NCBI RefSeq assembly: GCF_002899825.2
Contig: NZ_PPED02000005.1
Span: forward strand, 186,001-250,000
Direction of reading: 5' to 3'
DNA from: Chryseobacterium phosphatilyticum
GTDB taxonomy: Bacteria; Bacteroidota; Bacteroidia; Flavobacteriales; Weeksellaceae
DNA: 64,000 bases
In this document: piece by piece, positions 52,276 through 59,656 of the stretch
Numbering within the stretch: the first letter of the stretch is position 1
How the letters are laid out: each line of letters starts with the position of its first letter
The notes under the pieces: generated by a model
The model's database searches: none
The model's input: the letters and a program-made list of their open reading frames with translations, nothing else
What the model was told of the DNA's origin: nothing
Translations under genes and position numbers: made by a program

Positions 52276-52971
52276 ATGAAAATGCAGCATGTTTTTTTTG
52301 ACCTGGACAACACGCTCTGGGATCATCGCAGAAATGCCTATCTCACCATCAAAGATCTTTTCGAGAAACAGGAGATTAGTTCGAAGTATCATATTGACTT
52401 TGAAGAATTTCACAATGTTTACCATGATATCAACGAAGAATTATGGGAAAAGATAAGAGATGGAATCATAGGCAAAGAGTATTTGAGAGAACACCGTTTT
52501 TATGATTCATTCAAACATTTCGGTGTAGAAAATAAAGAGCTTTCTCTTTATTTTGAAGAACATTTTCTGGACAATATTGTAAGTTATAATGAATTAGTGG
52601 AAGGAGCGGAAGATATTCTTGACTATTTAAAGGCTAAGAATTATACTTTACATATCATTTCCAATGGTTTTCAGGAGGTAACAGAAAGGAAATGTACATT
52701 ATCAGGAATTGCCCATTATTTTAAAACCATTACCAGTGCAGATGCCATAGGAGTAAGGAAGCCTAATCCTAAGATTTTTGAATATTCTTTAGGGCTTTCG
52801 GAAGCCAGAAAGGAGGAGAGTATTCTTATTGGGGACGACTGGATTGCCGATGCAATGGGAGCTACAGATTTCGGAATGGATGCCATCTTTTTTGATGTCT
52901 ATAAAGAAGACAAGCAGAAAGAAGGGCTAAAGGCCATTACTCATCTTCAGCAGATTAAAGAGTACTTATAA
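52276..52971 (+). CDS. YjjG-type HAD nucleotidase
   Basis: A 231-residue HAD-superfamily phosphatase from the ATG of MKMQHVFFDLDNTLWDH. HAD motif I is DLDNT, motif II is HIISNGF, the Lys of motif III is in GVRKPNPKIF, and motif IV is IGDDWIADAMGA. The YjjG branch removes phosphate from non-canonical pyrimidine nucleotides. The initial assignment comes from the FFDLDNTLWDH start and the overall length. Confidence 0.9.
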   Translation: MKMQHVFFDLDNTLWDHRRNAYLTIKDLFEKQEISSKYHIDFEEFHNVYHDINEELWEKIRDGIIGKEYLREHRFYDSFKHFGVENKELSLYFEEHFLDNIVSYNELVEGAEDILDYLKAKNYTLHIISNGFQEVTERKCTLSGIAHYFKTITSADAIGVRKPNPKIFEYSLGLSEARKEESILIGDDWIADAMGATDFGMDAIFFDVYKEDKQKEGLKAITHLQQIKEYL

Positions 52972-53012
52972 AATATAAGACTGCAAAGTCTGATTAATAA
53001 AGTATATATAAG

Positions 53013-53044
53013 CCATTAAGATCATCTTAGTGGTTTTTTTGTTT
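53013..53044 (+). terminator. Terminator after the YjjG-type gene
   Basis: A 10-bp stem with one G-T pair (53013-53022 with 53024-53033) is followed by seven T residues, G and four T. The one-base loop means the innermost pairs are open. Confidence 0.85.
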
Positions 53045-53201
53045 TAATGCGTTTAGAAAAGGAAATTCTGAGATTATTCACCTATACCTTAGGTAAAATC
53101 AGGTTTTAAGCCATTTATTATGTACGGGATTATTTTTCCCAATTCTTTCCCAAATTGATTCTGATCTTTGCTTCATAATAATAACAGAAAAACGTAATAT
53201 T

Positions 53202-53651
53202 ATGAAAAATGTAAAGAAAATCACGGGAGCATTCATGCTCATATTTTTATTAATAGGAGGGGTTTTATCGGCACAGGATAGAGCAATATCAGCAAATCAG
53301 CTGCCTAAGACAGCAAAAACCTTTTTGTATACCCATTTTAAAGGAATTCCTGTAAGTTCTGCTATTGAAGACAGAGAAATCTATGGTGTAGATGAATATA
53401 AGGTGTATCTGAACAATGGAATGAAAATGGAATTTGATAGTAAAGGAAGTTGGAAAGAAGTAGACGGGAAGCATCAGAAAATACCCTACGGTTTTATCCC
53501 TGCATCCATTAAAAATTATTCAACTAAAAACTTCCCCAATACATTTATTATTAAGATTGAAAAAAAGAGATGGTCGTACAAGACAGAACTTTCCAACGGA
53601 TTAGAGCTGGAATTTGACAGAAACGGGAATTTTAAAAAAATTGATGACTAA
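53202..53651 (+). CDS. PepSY-like domain secreted protein
   Basis: A 149-residue protein with a signal peptide (cleavage near GVLSAQD). Two PepSY-like repeats are visible: one with VYLNNGMKMEFDSKGSWKEV and one with KTELSNGLELEFDRNGNFKK, each ending in the [LM]EFD-x-[KN]G pattern. The family (PF11396) is secreted and often encoded beside two-component systems in Bacteroidota. A shorter paralogue and an OmpR-type system follow. Confidence 0.88.
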   Translation: MKNVKKITGAFMLIFLLIGGVLSAQDRAISANQLPKTAKTFLYTHFKGIPVSSAIEDREIYGVDEYKVYLNNGMKMEFDSKGSWKEVDGKHQKIPYGFIPASIKNYSTKNFPNTFIIKIEKKRWSYKTELSNGLELEFDRNGNFKKIDD

Positions 53652-53686
53652 TCAAAATAACAATTAATACAAAAAATATAAACATC

Positions 53687-53893
53687 ATGGTTAATTGGAG
53701 CTTAATAAGAAATAACGGAAGAAAAACATCTTCCCATAAGATCAGAAAGAATATTGTGTCTTTTATGACAATGCATTATCCATGCAGCGTGGTTCAATCC
53801 ATTGAAAAGAAATATAATGCCTATAAAATTGAATTGATGAGTGGTATAAGTCTGGTTTTCGATGCCAATGGAAGTTTTATAAAAACACATTAA
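53687..53893 (+). CDS. Short single-repeat PepSY-like protein
   Basis: A 68-residue protein matching one repeat of the preceding gene: YKIELMSGISLVFDANGSFI lines up with YKTELSNGLELEFDRNGNFK. It has no signal peptide, which its neighbour does have. It may be a partial duplicate, a decayed gene, or a cytoplasmic form. The 35-bp spacing suggests co-transcription with the larger protein. Confidence 0.65.
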   Translation: MVNWSLIRNNGRKTSSHKIRKNIVSFMTMHYPCSVVQSIEKKYNAYKIELMSGISLVFDANGSFIKTH

Positions 53894-54028
53894 TCATTCA
53901 TGAAAGAAAGCTTGAAGGTGGAATCCGGTGATTATTTACGGATCCTTGATTTTTTATGGGTGCTTTATCATATTACACTTATTCTGATAATGCTTTCGTA
54001 GTGGGATCAGGCCTTCCCCATAATTTTA

Positions 54029-54036
54029 TATATTTG
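54029..54036 (+). promoter_or_regulatory. -7 element for the OmpR-type two-component operon
   Basis: TATATTTG matches TAnnTTTG, 40 bp before the chosen start of the response regulator gene. Confidence 0.5.
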
Positions 54037-54076
54037 GCATAAGTTTAATCCTGTCGCAGTGGCTCAAATCACGCAT

Positions 54077-54748
54077 ATGAAGATTTTAATAGTAGAAGAC
54101 GAACCAGAATTGAAGAATACGGTGCAGAAATTTCTGGAAGCAGAGCACTTTATTGTAGAATATGCCGATACCTATCATTCCGGGCTGGAAAAAATTATTT
54201 CCTATGAATATGATTGTATTCTTTTGGATATTATGCTTCCGGACGGGAACGGTATTGACCTGCTGAAAGAAATTAAAAAAATGCACAAAAAAGATCCTGT
54301 GATTATCCTTTCTGCCAAAGATTCAGTAGATGATAAAGTAACAGGACTAGAAGTTGGAGCAGATGACTACCTCGCCAAACCTTTTCACCTTGCAGAACTG
54401 ATGGCAAGAATCAAATCTGTGATCAGACGAAATCATCAGGATGGCGAAAATATTATTAAATATAAAAATATTAGTATCGATCCGGAAAGCAGAAAGGTGA
54501 TGGTAGGAGAAGATGAACTTATACTGAATCGTAAAGAGTATGATCTTTTATATTACTTTGTCATTCATCCGGAAAAGACATTACAGAAAACGACTCTTGC
54601 TGAAGCAATATGGGGAGATTATATCGATCAGGCAGATAGTCTTGATTTTATTTACTCACAGATTAAAAATCTTCGTAAAAAATTAAAAACATTCAATGCT
54701 GAAGCTGATTTTCAAGCCGTATATGGAATAGGATATAAATTTGTCTGA
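54077..54748 (+). CDS. OmpR/PhoB-type response regulator
   Basis: The ATG of MKILIVEDEPELKN was chosen over a GTG six codons upstream. The receiver domain has VEDEP, the phospho-accepting Asp in ILLDIMLPDGNG, and ADDYLAKPFHLAELMARI with the conserved Lys. The C-terminal winged helix includes LNRKEYDLLYYFVIHPEKTL and VYGIGYKF. Its stop codon overlaps the kinase start by one base (TGATG), so translation is coupled. Confidence 0.95.
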   Translation: MKILIVEDEPELKNTVQKFLEAEHFIVEYADTYHSGLEKIISYEYDCILLDIMLPDGNGIDLLKEIKKMHKKDPVIILSAKDSVDDKVTGLEVGADDYLAKPFHLAELMARIKSVIRRNHQDGENIIKYKNISIDPESRKVMVGEDELILNRKEYDLLYYFVIHPEKTLQKTTLAEAIWGDYIDQADSLDFIYSQIKNLRKKLKTFNAEADFQAVYGIGYKFV

Positions 54749-56052
54749 TGAAAGTTTCGTTAAAATATTACACAATAAAATATCTTATCATGATCCTTCT
54801 GCTGATTATTGCAGTATGGGCAGGATTGTTTTATGCCTATATCCTGGACGAAGTACATGATAATGTCGATGACGGCCTAAGAGACCGAAAGATACAGATC
54901 ATTAAAGCAGTGTATCTTAATCCTCAGCTTCTGAAAAATAATGAGTTTGGATTTAATGAATTTAAAATCAATCCCATTGCTGCAGGCGATTATAAAAATA
55001 AAAGCAGGCTCTATAATAAAATGTATTATATGGAGTACGACGATAAAGATCAGCCTTATCGGGTACTCGAAGCAGATTTCATCGATCAGTATAAAAACCA
55101 CCAGAGACTTGTTATCAGGACTTCTACAGTTGAAGAAGATGAATTGATCTATGACCTGACTACAGCATTGATTGTGCTGTATCTTCTTTTAGTGATAAGT
55201 ATTGTGGTGGTAAACGGATATCTCCTTAATAAGGCAATGCAACCGTTTTATCTTATTTTGGATAAATTAAAAAAATATCAGTTCGGGGTCCATTCTTCCC
55301 GGGAACCTCAAAGTTATTCAATTACAGAATTTGAAGAATTGAATGTAGAAATTGATGAAATGATTGAACGAAACGAGCTTGTATTTTATCAGCAGAAACA
55401 ATTCATTGAAAATGCTTCTCATGAGCTTCAGACTCCTCTGGCCATCGTTATCAATAAAATAGATCTGCAAATTCAAAACGAAGACCTTGATGAAAAGAAC
55501 ATGAACCTGCTTTCTGAAGTGAAAAATGACCTCAGAAGAATGGTAGGGCTGAATAAATCACTACTTATGCTTTCCAAAATTGAAAACAGCCAGTTTAATA
55601 AAACTTCAGGAGTGGATTTTAATGGAAAGATTACTAAGCTTGTTGAGAACTATGAAGATTTTATTGCATTCAAAAATGTAGAAGTCAGTATTATGGAAAA
55701 AGGAATTTTTGTAGCAGATTTTAATCAGGATCTGGCAGATATTCTCCTCTCCAATCTTCTTAAAAATGCAATTAAGTATAATAATGAAGATGGAATTTTG
55801 AATATTATGATTGAAAATGACAGAATAACATTCCAAAATAGCGGATCAAATGTAGCTTTAGACTCATCTAAAATTTTTAATCGCTTCTATAAACAGGGTA
55901 CTGACCATGGGTCTACCGGTTTGGGATTGTCTATCATTAAAACGATTATCAAACAATATCCGGGATGGGACATCAGCTACGAATTTGAAGGTGCAATGCA
56001 CTATTTCATCCTTACGAAGAATAGAATATTATACTCTGATTATAAAGAGTAA
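54748..56052 (+). CDS. Sensor histidine kinase (HisKA type)
   Basis: A 434-residue kinase with two membrane spans (about 12-30 and 130-152) around a roughly 100-residue extracytoplasmic sensor region. A HAMP-like linker is not obvious. The phospho-accepting His is in ENASHELQTPLAIV; ATPase motifs are LLKNAIKYN and the GSTGLGLSIIKTI G-box. It pairs with the response regulator upstream. The PepSY-like proteins before it may be part of, or controlled by, the same system. Confidence 0.94.
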   Translation: MKVSLKYYTIKYLIMILLLIIAVWAGLFYAYILDEVHDNVDDGLRDRKIQIIKAVYLNPQLLKNNEFGFNEFKINPIAAGDYKNKSRLYNKMYYMEYDDKDQPYRVLEADFIDQYKNHQRLVIRTSTVEEDELIYDLTTALIVLYLLLVISIVVVNGYLLNKAMQPFYLILDKLKKYQFGVHSSREPQSYSITEFEELNVEIDEMIERNELVFYQQKQFIENASHELQTPLAIVINKIDLQIQNEDLDEKNMNLLSEVKNDLRRMVGLNKSLLMLSKIENSQFNKTSGVDFNGKITKLVENYEDFIAFKNVEVSIMEKGIFVADFNQDLADILLSNLLKNAIKYNNEDGILNIMIENDRITFQNSGSNVALDSSKIFNRFYKQGTDHGSTGLGLSIIKTIIKQYPGWDISYEFEGAMHYFILTKNRILYSDYKE

Positions 56053-56057
56053 CAAAA

Positions 56058-56093
56058 AAATAACGGCTATCTCACTTGAGACAGCCGTTTTCT
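56058..56093. terminator. Bidirectional terminator between convergent kinase and trpS
   Basis: AACGGCT (56062-56068) pairs with AGCCGTT (56083-56089) and the inner bases extend the stem. Flanking A and T runs allow use on both strands. Confidence 0.85.
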
Positions 56094-56112
56094 TATCTAT
56101 AAAAACTCAGTA

Positions 56113-57081
56113 TTAAAATCCTAAGCTTGTTCTTACTCTTTTAAGAGTTTCCATTGCAATGGGTCTTGTTTTCTCTGCTCCTTGCTGTAGTTTTGCTTCC
56201 AGCTCATCAAGGTTGTTCATATAATAAGAGAAAGTTTCTCTTTCTTTGGCAAAACGAACAAGAATCAAATCTAAAAGCTCCTTTTTAGCGTGTCCGTATC
56301 CAAAGTTCCCGGCAAGATATTTTGCTCTCAATTCTTCTGTCTGCTCTGAAGTTGCAATCAATTCATAGATCTGGAAGGTTTTATCCGTTTCAGGATCTTT
56401 AGGTTCTTCTAAAGATTTAGAATCTGATTCAATGCTCATGACCTGTTTTTTCAATTCTTTTTCAGGTAAGAAAATATTGATAATATTTCCCATAGATTTA
56501 GACATCTTACGGCCATCGGTTCCCGGAACATATTTAGTGTCCTGCTGAAGTTCAGCTTGTGGTAATACCAAAACTTCGCCCATCTGGTTATTAAATCTTG
56601 ATGCTACATCCCTTGCAATTTCCAAATGCTGAAGCTGGTCTTTTCCTACAGGAACAATCTCCGCATCATATAATAAAATATCTGCAGCCATCAAAATAGG
56701 ATAGGTAAACAGCCCCGCATTCACATCCTGAAGGCGATCCGCTTTATCCTTAAATGAATGAGCCAATGTTAATCTTTGATAAGGAAAAAAACATGATAAA
56801 TGCCAAGATAGTTCACAGGTTTCAGCGATATCACTTTGTCTGTAGAAGAATGTTTTTTCAGTATCTAACCCACAAGCAAGCCAAGCCGCAGCAATCTCGT
56901 AGGTGTTTTGTCTTAAAGTCTGCGCATCTTTTATCTGGGTAAGTGTATGAAGATTCGCAATAAATAAAAATGATTCATTTCCTTCCTGCTTAGAAAGTTC
57001 GATTGCAGGAATGATTGCCCCAAGCAAATTTCCAAGATGGGGGGTTCCGGTGGCTTGAATGCCGGTAAGAATTCTTGACAT
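56113..57081 (-). CDS. trpS: Tryptophanyl-tRNA synthetase
   Basis: A 322-residue class I synthetase. The ATP-binding HIGH-like motif is TGTPHLGNLLGA and the KMSKS motif is GRKMSKSMGN. Other family segments are FLFIANLHTLT, LTYP-like LFTYPILMAADILLYDA, and VPVGKDQLQHLEIARD. Upstream are a promoter and a block of 8-bp tandem repeats. Confidence 0.97.
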   Translation of the reverse strand: MSRILTGIQATGTPHLGNLLGAIIPAIELSKQEGNESFLFIANLHTLTQIKDAQTLRQNTYEIAAAWLACGLDTEKTFFYRQSDIAETCELSWHLSCFFPYQRLTLAHSFKDKADRLQDVNAGLFTYPILMAADILLYDAEIVPVGKDQLQHLEIARDVASRFNNQMGEVLVLPQAELQQDTKYVPGTDGRKMSKSMGNIINIFLPEKELKKQVMSIESDSKSLEEPKDPETDKTFQIYELIATSEQTEELRAKYLAGNFGYGHAKKELLDLILVRFAKERETFSYYMNNLDELEAKLQQGAEKTRPIAMETLKRVRTSLGF

Positions 57082-57116
57082 TTGTTTAAAATTTATATTT
57101 AAAAATTAATGAATTG

Positions 57117-57124
57117 CAAATTTA
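57117..57124 (-). promoter_or_regulatory. -7 promoter element of trpS
   Basis: On the minus strand it reads TAAATTTG, matching TAnnTTTG, 36 bp before the start codon. The -33 position falls next to the edge of the tandem repeat block. Confidence 0.55.
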
Positions 57125-57155
57125 CAAGGTTTGCGTGGAATAAAGAATTAAAAAG

Positions 57156-57235
57156 ATTAAAAGATTAAAAGATTAAAAGATTAAAAGATTAAAAGATTAA
57201 AAGATTAAAAGATTAAAAGATTAAAAGATTAAAAG
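57156..57235. repeat. Ten exact copies of an 8-bp repeat (ATTAAAAG)
   Basis: The unit ATTAAAAG is repeated ten times without error over 80 bp, preceded by one 9-bp variant copy. It lies just upstream of the trpS core promoter. Perfect short repeats of this kind usually change copy number by slippage. Confidence 0.95.
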
Positions 57236-57279
57236 ATATTGTTGCCAAATTTCAATATGTACTCAGCTACATCAGTAGA

Positions 57280-57297
57280 GGTGGGCTTTAGCCCGCC
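57280..57297. repeat. GC-rich palindrome with GGCTTTAGCC core
   Basis: GGTGGGCT pairs with AGCCCGCC (one T-G pair) around TT. The core GGCTTTAGCC also occurs at 17488-17497, which suggests a dispersed palindromic element. It lies past the end of the YdcF-type gene and might act as its terminator. Confidence 0.55.
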
Positions 57298-57381
57298 TTA
57301 CAATTTCATATAATCTCGCAGATTCGCTAGGCTTATCCCTAATAATCCATGGAAATCCTCGAAAATCTGTGGTAAAAAAAA

Positions 57382-58026
57382 TTAAGGAATCACAATCTTC
57401 TCTCCTCCGAATTTCGGTTCTACTCCGAAAAGAAGATCCCAATACACTTTGGCTTTAGCAAAATATTCTCTCAAGTTCGTTTTTAATCCCGCGTATTTAT
57501 TTACATCCGCTGCATTATACCCGAAGGCTTCCATTCCATTTTTTCTGGCCAGAAAAACGGCTCTTTCATTGTGGAATTTCTGAGAAATAATCACCAGTTT
57601 GGTTTGTCCAAAAATATCTTTGGCTCTCACCACAGAATCCAATGTCCTGAATCCCGCATGATCCAAAATAATATGATCCTGGGGAACTCCTTGTTGAACC
57701 AAAGCAAGCTGCATATCTTCCGGCTCATTATAATCTTTTGTACTGTTATCTCCGCTTACAATGATGTATTGGATTTTTCCGCTTTTAAAAAGATCGGTGG
57801 CGGCTTTAATTCTATTATAAAAATAGGCATTTGGCATCCCATTGCTTAATACTTTTCCGGTTCCCAGCAAGAGGGCGGTTTTAGTTTCAGGAACATCAGC
57901 TATATTATAAGACACAAATGCTTCGCTGTCTTTTTTGATACTGTAATTTGCCAAGGCAATAAAAATAATTCCTGCCACAAATAGAAGCAGGAAAAATTTA
58001 AGAATATTTTTGATTGTTTTTCTCAT
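57382..58026 (-). CDS. YdcF/SanA-family (DUF218) membrane-anchored protein
   Basis: A 214-residue protein with one N-terminal membrane span (about residues 8-28). DUF218 motifs are ALLLGTGKVLSNGMPN, IIVSGDNSTKDYNEPEDM and LVIISQKFHNERAVFLARKN. SanA relatives affect envelope permeability to large antibiotics, and others act on polysaccharide carriers; the exact role here is unknown. It lies 16 bp after lspA on the same strand. Confidence 0.9.
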   Translation of the reverse strand: MRKTIKNILKFFLLLFVAGIIFIALANYSIKKDSEAFVSYNIADVPETKTALLLGTGKVLSNGMPNAYFYNRIKAATDLFKSGKIQYIIVSGDNSTKDYNEPEDMQLALVQQGVPQDHIILDHAGFRTLDSVVRAKDIFGQTKLVIISQKFHNERAVFLARKNGMEAFGYNAADVNKYAGLKTNLREYFAKAKVYWDLLFGVEPKFGGEKIVIP

Positions 58027-58042
58027 TCGAAAAATAAGTCAT

Positions 58043-58681
58043 TTAAAATTCAAGACCATTCGGGAAAGCTTTTTTTCTGAAGATTAGAAGGAAAGCAGCT
58101 CCTACAGTAATGGCAGAATCGGCTACATTGAAAATATATTTGAAAAACTCAATATGTTTTCCGCCGATTACCGGCCAGCTTTCAGGAACATACCAGTCTA
58201 CCAACGGGAAGTGAAGCATATCAACTACACAGCCCTTCATAAAAGTAGAATAACCATGCCCGAAAGAGGTAATCTTAGAAATTCCTCCATAACCAATCCA
58301 GCGGTCAATACTTGGGTCATAAACCGTTCCGCTGTCAAAGATCATTCCGTAGAACATCCCGTCAATAAGGTTTCCGATAGCTCCTGCAAAAATAATGGAC
58401 ATTGGAATAAGAAGATAGTTGGATGCTCCTTCTTTTAACCATTTTTTGAACATATAAATCATTCCTCCGATTAAGAAGACCCTTAAAATGACCAGGAAAT
58501 ATTTTCCGATAATTCCACCAAAATGAAACCCATAAGCCATCCCGGGATTCTCAACAAAAGTCAGTTTAAAACCAGGAAAAACAGAAACACTGTCATCCAG
58601 GTTGAAATGAGTTTTAATATAAAATTTTGAAGCCTGGTCAATTAACAATACCAAAAATGTGATAGCTAAAATCTTTTTCAT
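58043..58681 (-). CDS. lspA: Lipoprotein signal peptidase (signal peptidase II)
   Basis: A 212-residue membrane aspartic protease that cleaves lipoprotein signals. The catalytic Asp pair is seen in GAIGNLIDGMFYG and FKYIFNVADSAITVG, with FVENPGMAYGF near the N-terminus. It is longer than the E. coli enzyme (164 residues) because of extracytoplasmic loops between the catalytic motifs, as usual in Bacteroidota. Its start overlaps the end of the small gene upstream by one base. Confidence 0.96.
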   Translation of the reverse strand: MKKILAITFLVLLIDQASKFYIKTHFNLDDSVSVFPGFKLTFVENPGMAYGFHFGGIIGKYFLVILRVFLIGGMIYMFKKWLKEGASNYLLIPMSIIFAGAIGNLIDGMFYGMIFDSGTVYDPSIDRWIGYGGISKITSFGHGYSTFMKGCVVDMLHFPLVDWYVPESWPVIGGKHIEFFKYIFNVADSAITVGAAFLLIFRKKAFPNGLEF

Positions 58682-58875
58682 TACTGCCCTTTAGGTTTTG
58701 ACGGTTTTGAAGCCGGCTTTACATTTTTATTATCACTTGCTTTTTTAATCACCTTTTGTCCATTGAATGAACTTTTAACATGAGCTTTTTCAAACTTAAT
58801 GTTCATTTCTTTCAAAACGCTTTTAAGAGCACTAAGCTCCATCGAATTTTTTGGATGTACTATGATCGATTCCAT
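58681..58875 (-). CDS. Small DUF2683-type protein
   Basis: A 64-residue protein starting MESIIVHPKNSMELSALKSV, followed by LKEMNIKFE and a Lys/Pro/Ser-rich tail. The start resembles the DUF2683 family of Bacteroidota, whose members look like antitoxin-sized proteins of unknown function. No toxin gene is adjacent. It is coupled to lspA by a one-base overlap. Confidence 0.7.
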   Translation of the reverse strand: MESIIVHPKNSMELSALKSVLKEMNIKFEKAHVKSSFNGQKVIKKASDNKNVKPASKPSKPKGQ

Positions 58876-58891
58876 TTCTTATATTTAATTG

Positions 58892-59137
58892 TTACATTTT
58901 GGACAATTCGTCAAGTCTTTTTCTGTCTTTTTCTGAAAGATCATTGATTCCGTTTTTGCCCATCTTACTCAAAAGCCTGTCAATTTCTTTTTCCCGTTCA
59001 CGCTTATCGGAATTAAATTGGTCATCAATCGTATAATTTTTTTGTTTATCCGGAAAAAATCGGTTTTTAATCCATTCTCTGTTGAAAAACAATAAAATTC
59101 CGGCGATGATCATTAATAAAATTACTGCTTCGCTCAT
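58892..59137 (-). CDS. Small membrane protein with DUF6576-like C-terminus
   Basis: An 81-residue protein with an N-terminal membrane span (about 4-19) and a cytoplasmic tail with IDRLLSKMGKNGINDLSEKD and RKRLDELSKM. This tail resembles the DUF6576 segment at the end of Bacteroidota rhomboid-family proteins. Function is unknown. It lies between the DksA-like gene and the DUF2683-type gene. Confidence 0.72.
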   Translation of the reverse strand: MSEAVILLMIIAGILLFFNREWIKNRFFPDKQKNYTIDDQFNSDKREREKEIDRLLSKMGKNGINDLSEKDRKRLDELSKM

Positions 59138-59216
59138 GGGTATACATTAAAAATTAGGTTTATAAAGTATCCTTTGAATACAATATAAACCCAATATTAT
59201 TTTACAAACCTTCCGG

Positions 59217-59597
59217 CTATTTCTGCATATTTTTCGCTTCGATGCTTAACGTCGCGTGAGGAACAGCTAAAAGCCTTTCCTTAGGAATTAATTTCCCAGT
59301 TACTCTGCAAACACCGTACGTTTTATTTTCGATTCTGATTAACGCATTCTTAAGATCACGCACGAATTTTTCCTGTCTTCCTGCTAAAATAGAATTCTGC
59401 TCTTTGCTTAATGTTTCAGCACCTTCTTCAAAAGCTTTGAAGGTAGGCGAAGTATCATCAGTTCCGTTATTCTGGTCATTGATAAAACTTTCTCTGATCA
59501 GCTGAAGATCTTTTTCTGCTTTTTCTATTTTTTCTTTAATGATCGCTTTAAATTCCTGTAAATCAGCATCGCTGTATCTAACTCTTTCGTCTGACAT
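59217..59597 (-). CDS. DksA/TraR-family protein lacking the zinc-finger cysteines
   Basis: A 126-residue protein with a long helical coiled-coil part (about 10-85) and a C-terminal segment YGVCRVTGKLIPKERLLAVP that matches the DksA zinc-finger region. Only one cysteine is left where C4-type members have four. It should still bind in the RNA polymerase secondary channel, perhaps with ppGpp, but without zinc. It lies between ileS and lspA, an arrangement often seen in Bacteroidota. Confidence 0.9.
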   Translation of the reverse strand: MSDERVRYSDADLQEFKAIIKEKIEKAEKDLQLIRESFINDQNNGTDDTSPTFKAFEEGAETLSKEQNSILAGRQEKFVRDLKNALIRIENKTYGVCRVTGKLIPKERLLAVPHATLSIEAKNMQK

Positions 59598-59656
59598 ATT
59601 CTTTTCTCTTTTTTAATAAAATTATGAAATGGAATTTGAAATACAATAACTACATG

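Larger units (their letters stand above)
57082..57381. other. Spacer upstream of trpS
   Basis: It holds the trpS promoter (57117-57124), ten copies of an 8-bp repeat, a GC-rich palindrome (57280-57297), and a stretch of GCAGATTCG-type words like those near 43.8 kb. No gene is seen. Confidence 0.75.

Noticed and set aside
57156..57235. CRISPR-like array
   Set aside because: The units are 8 bp with no spacers; it is a simple tandem repeat.
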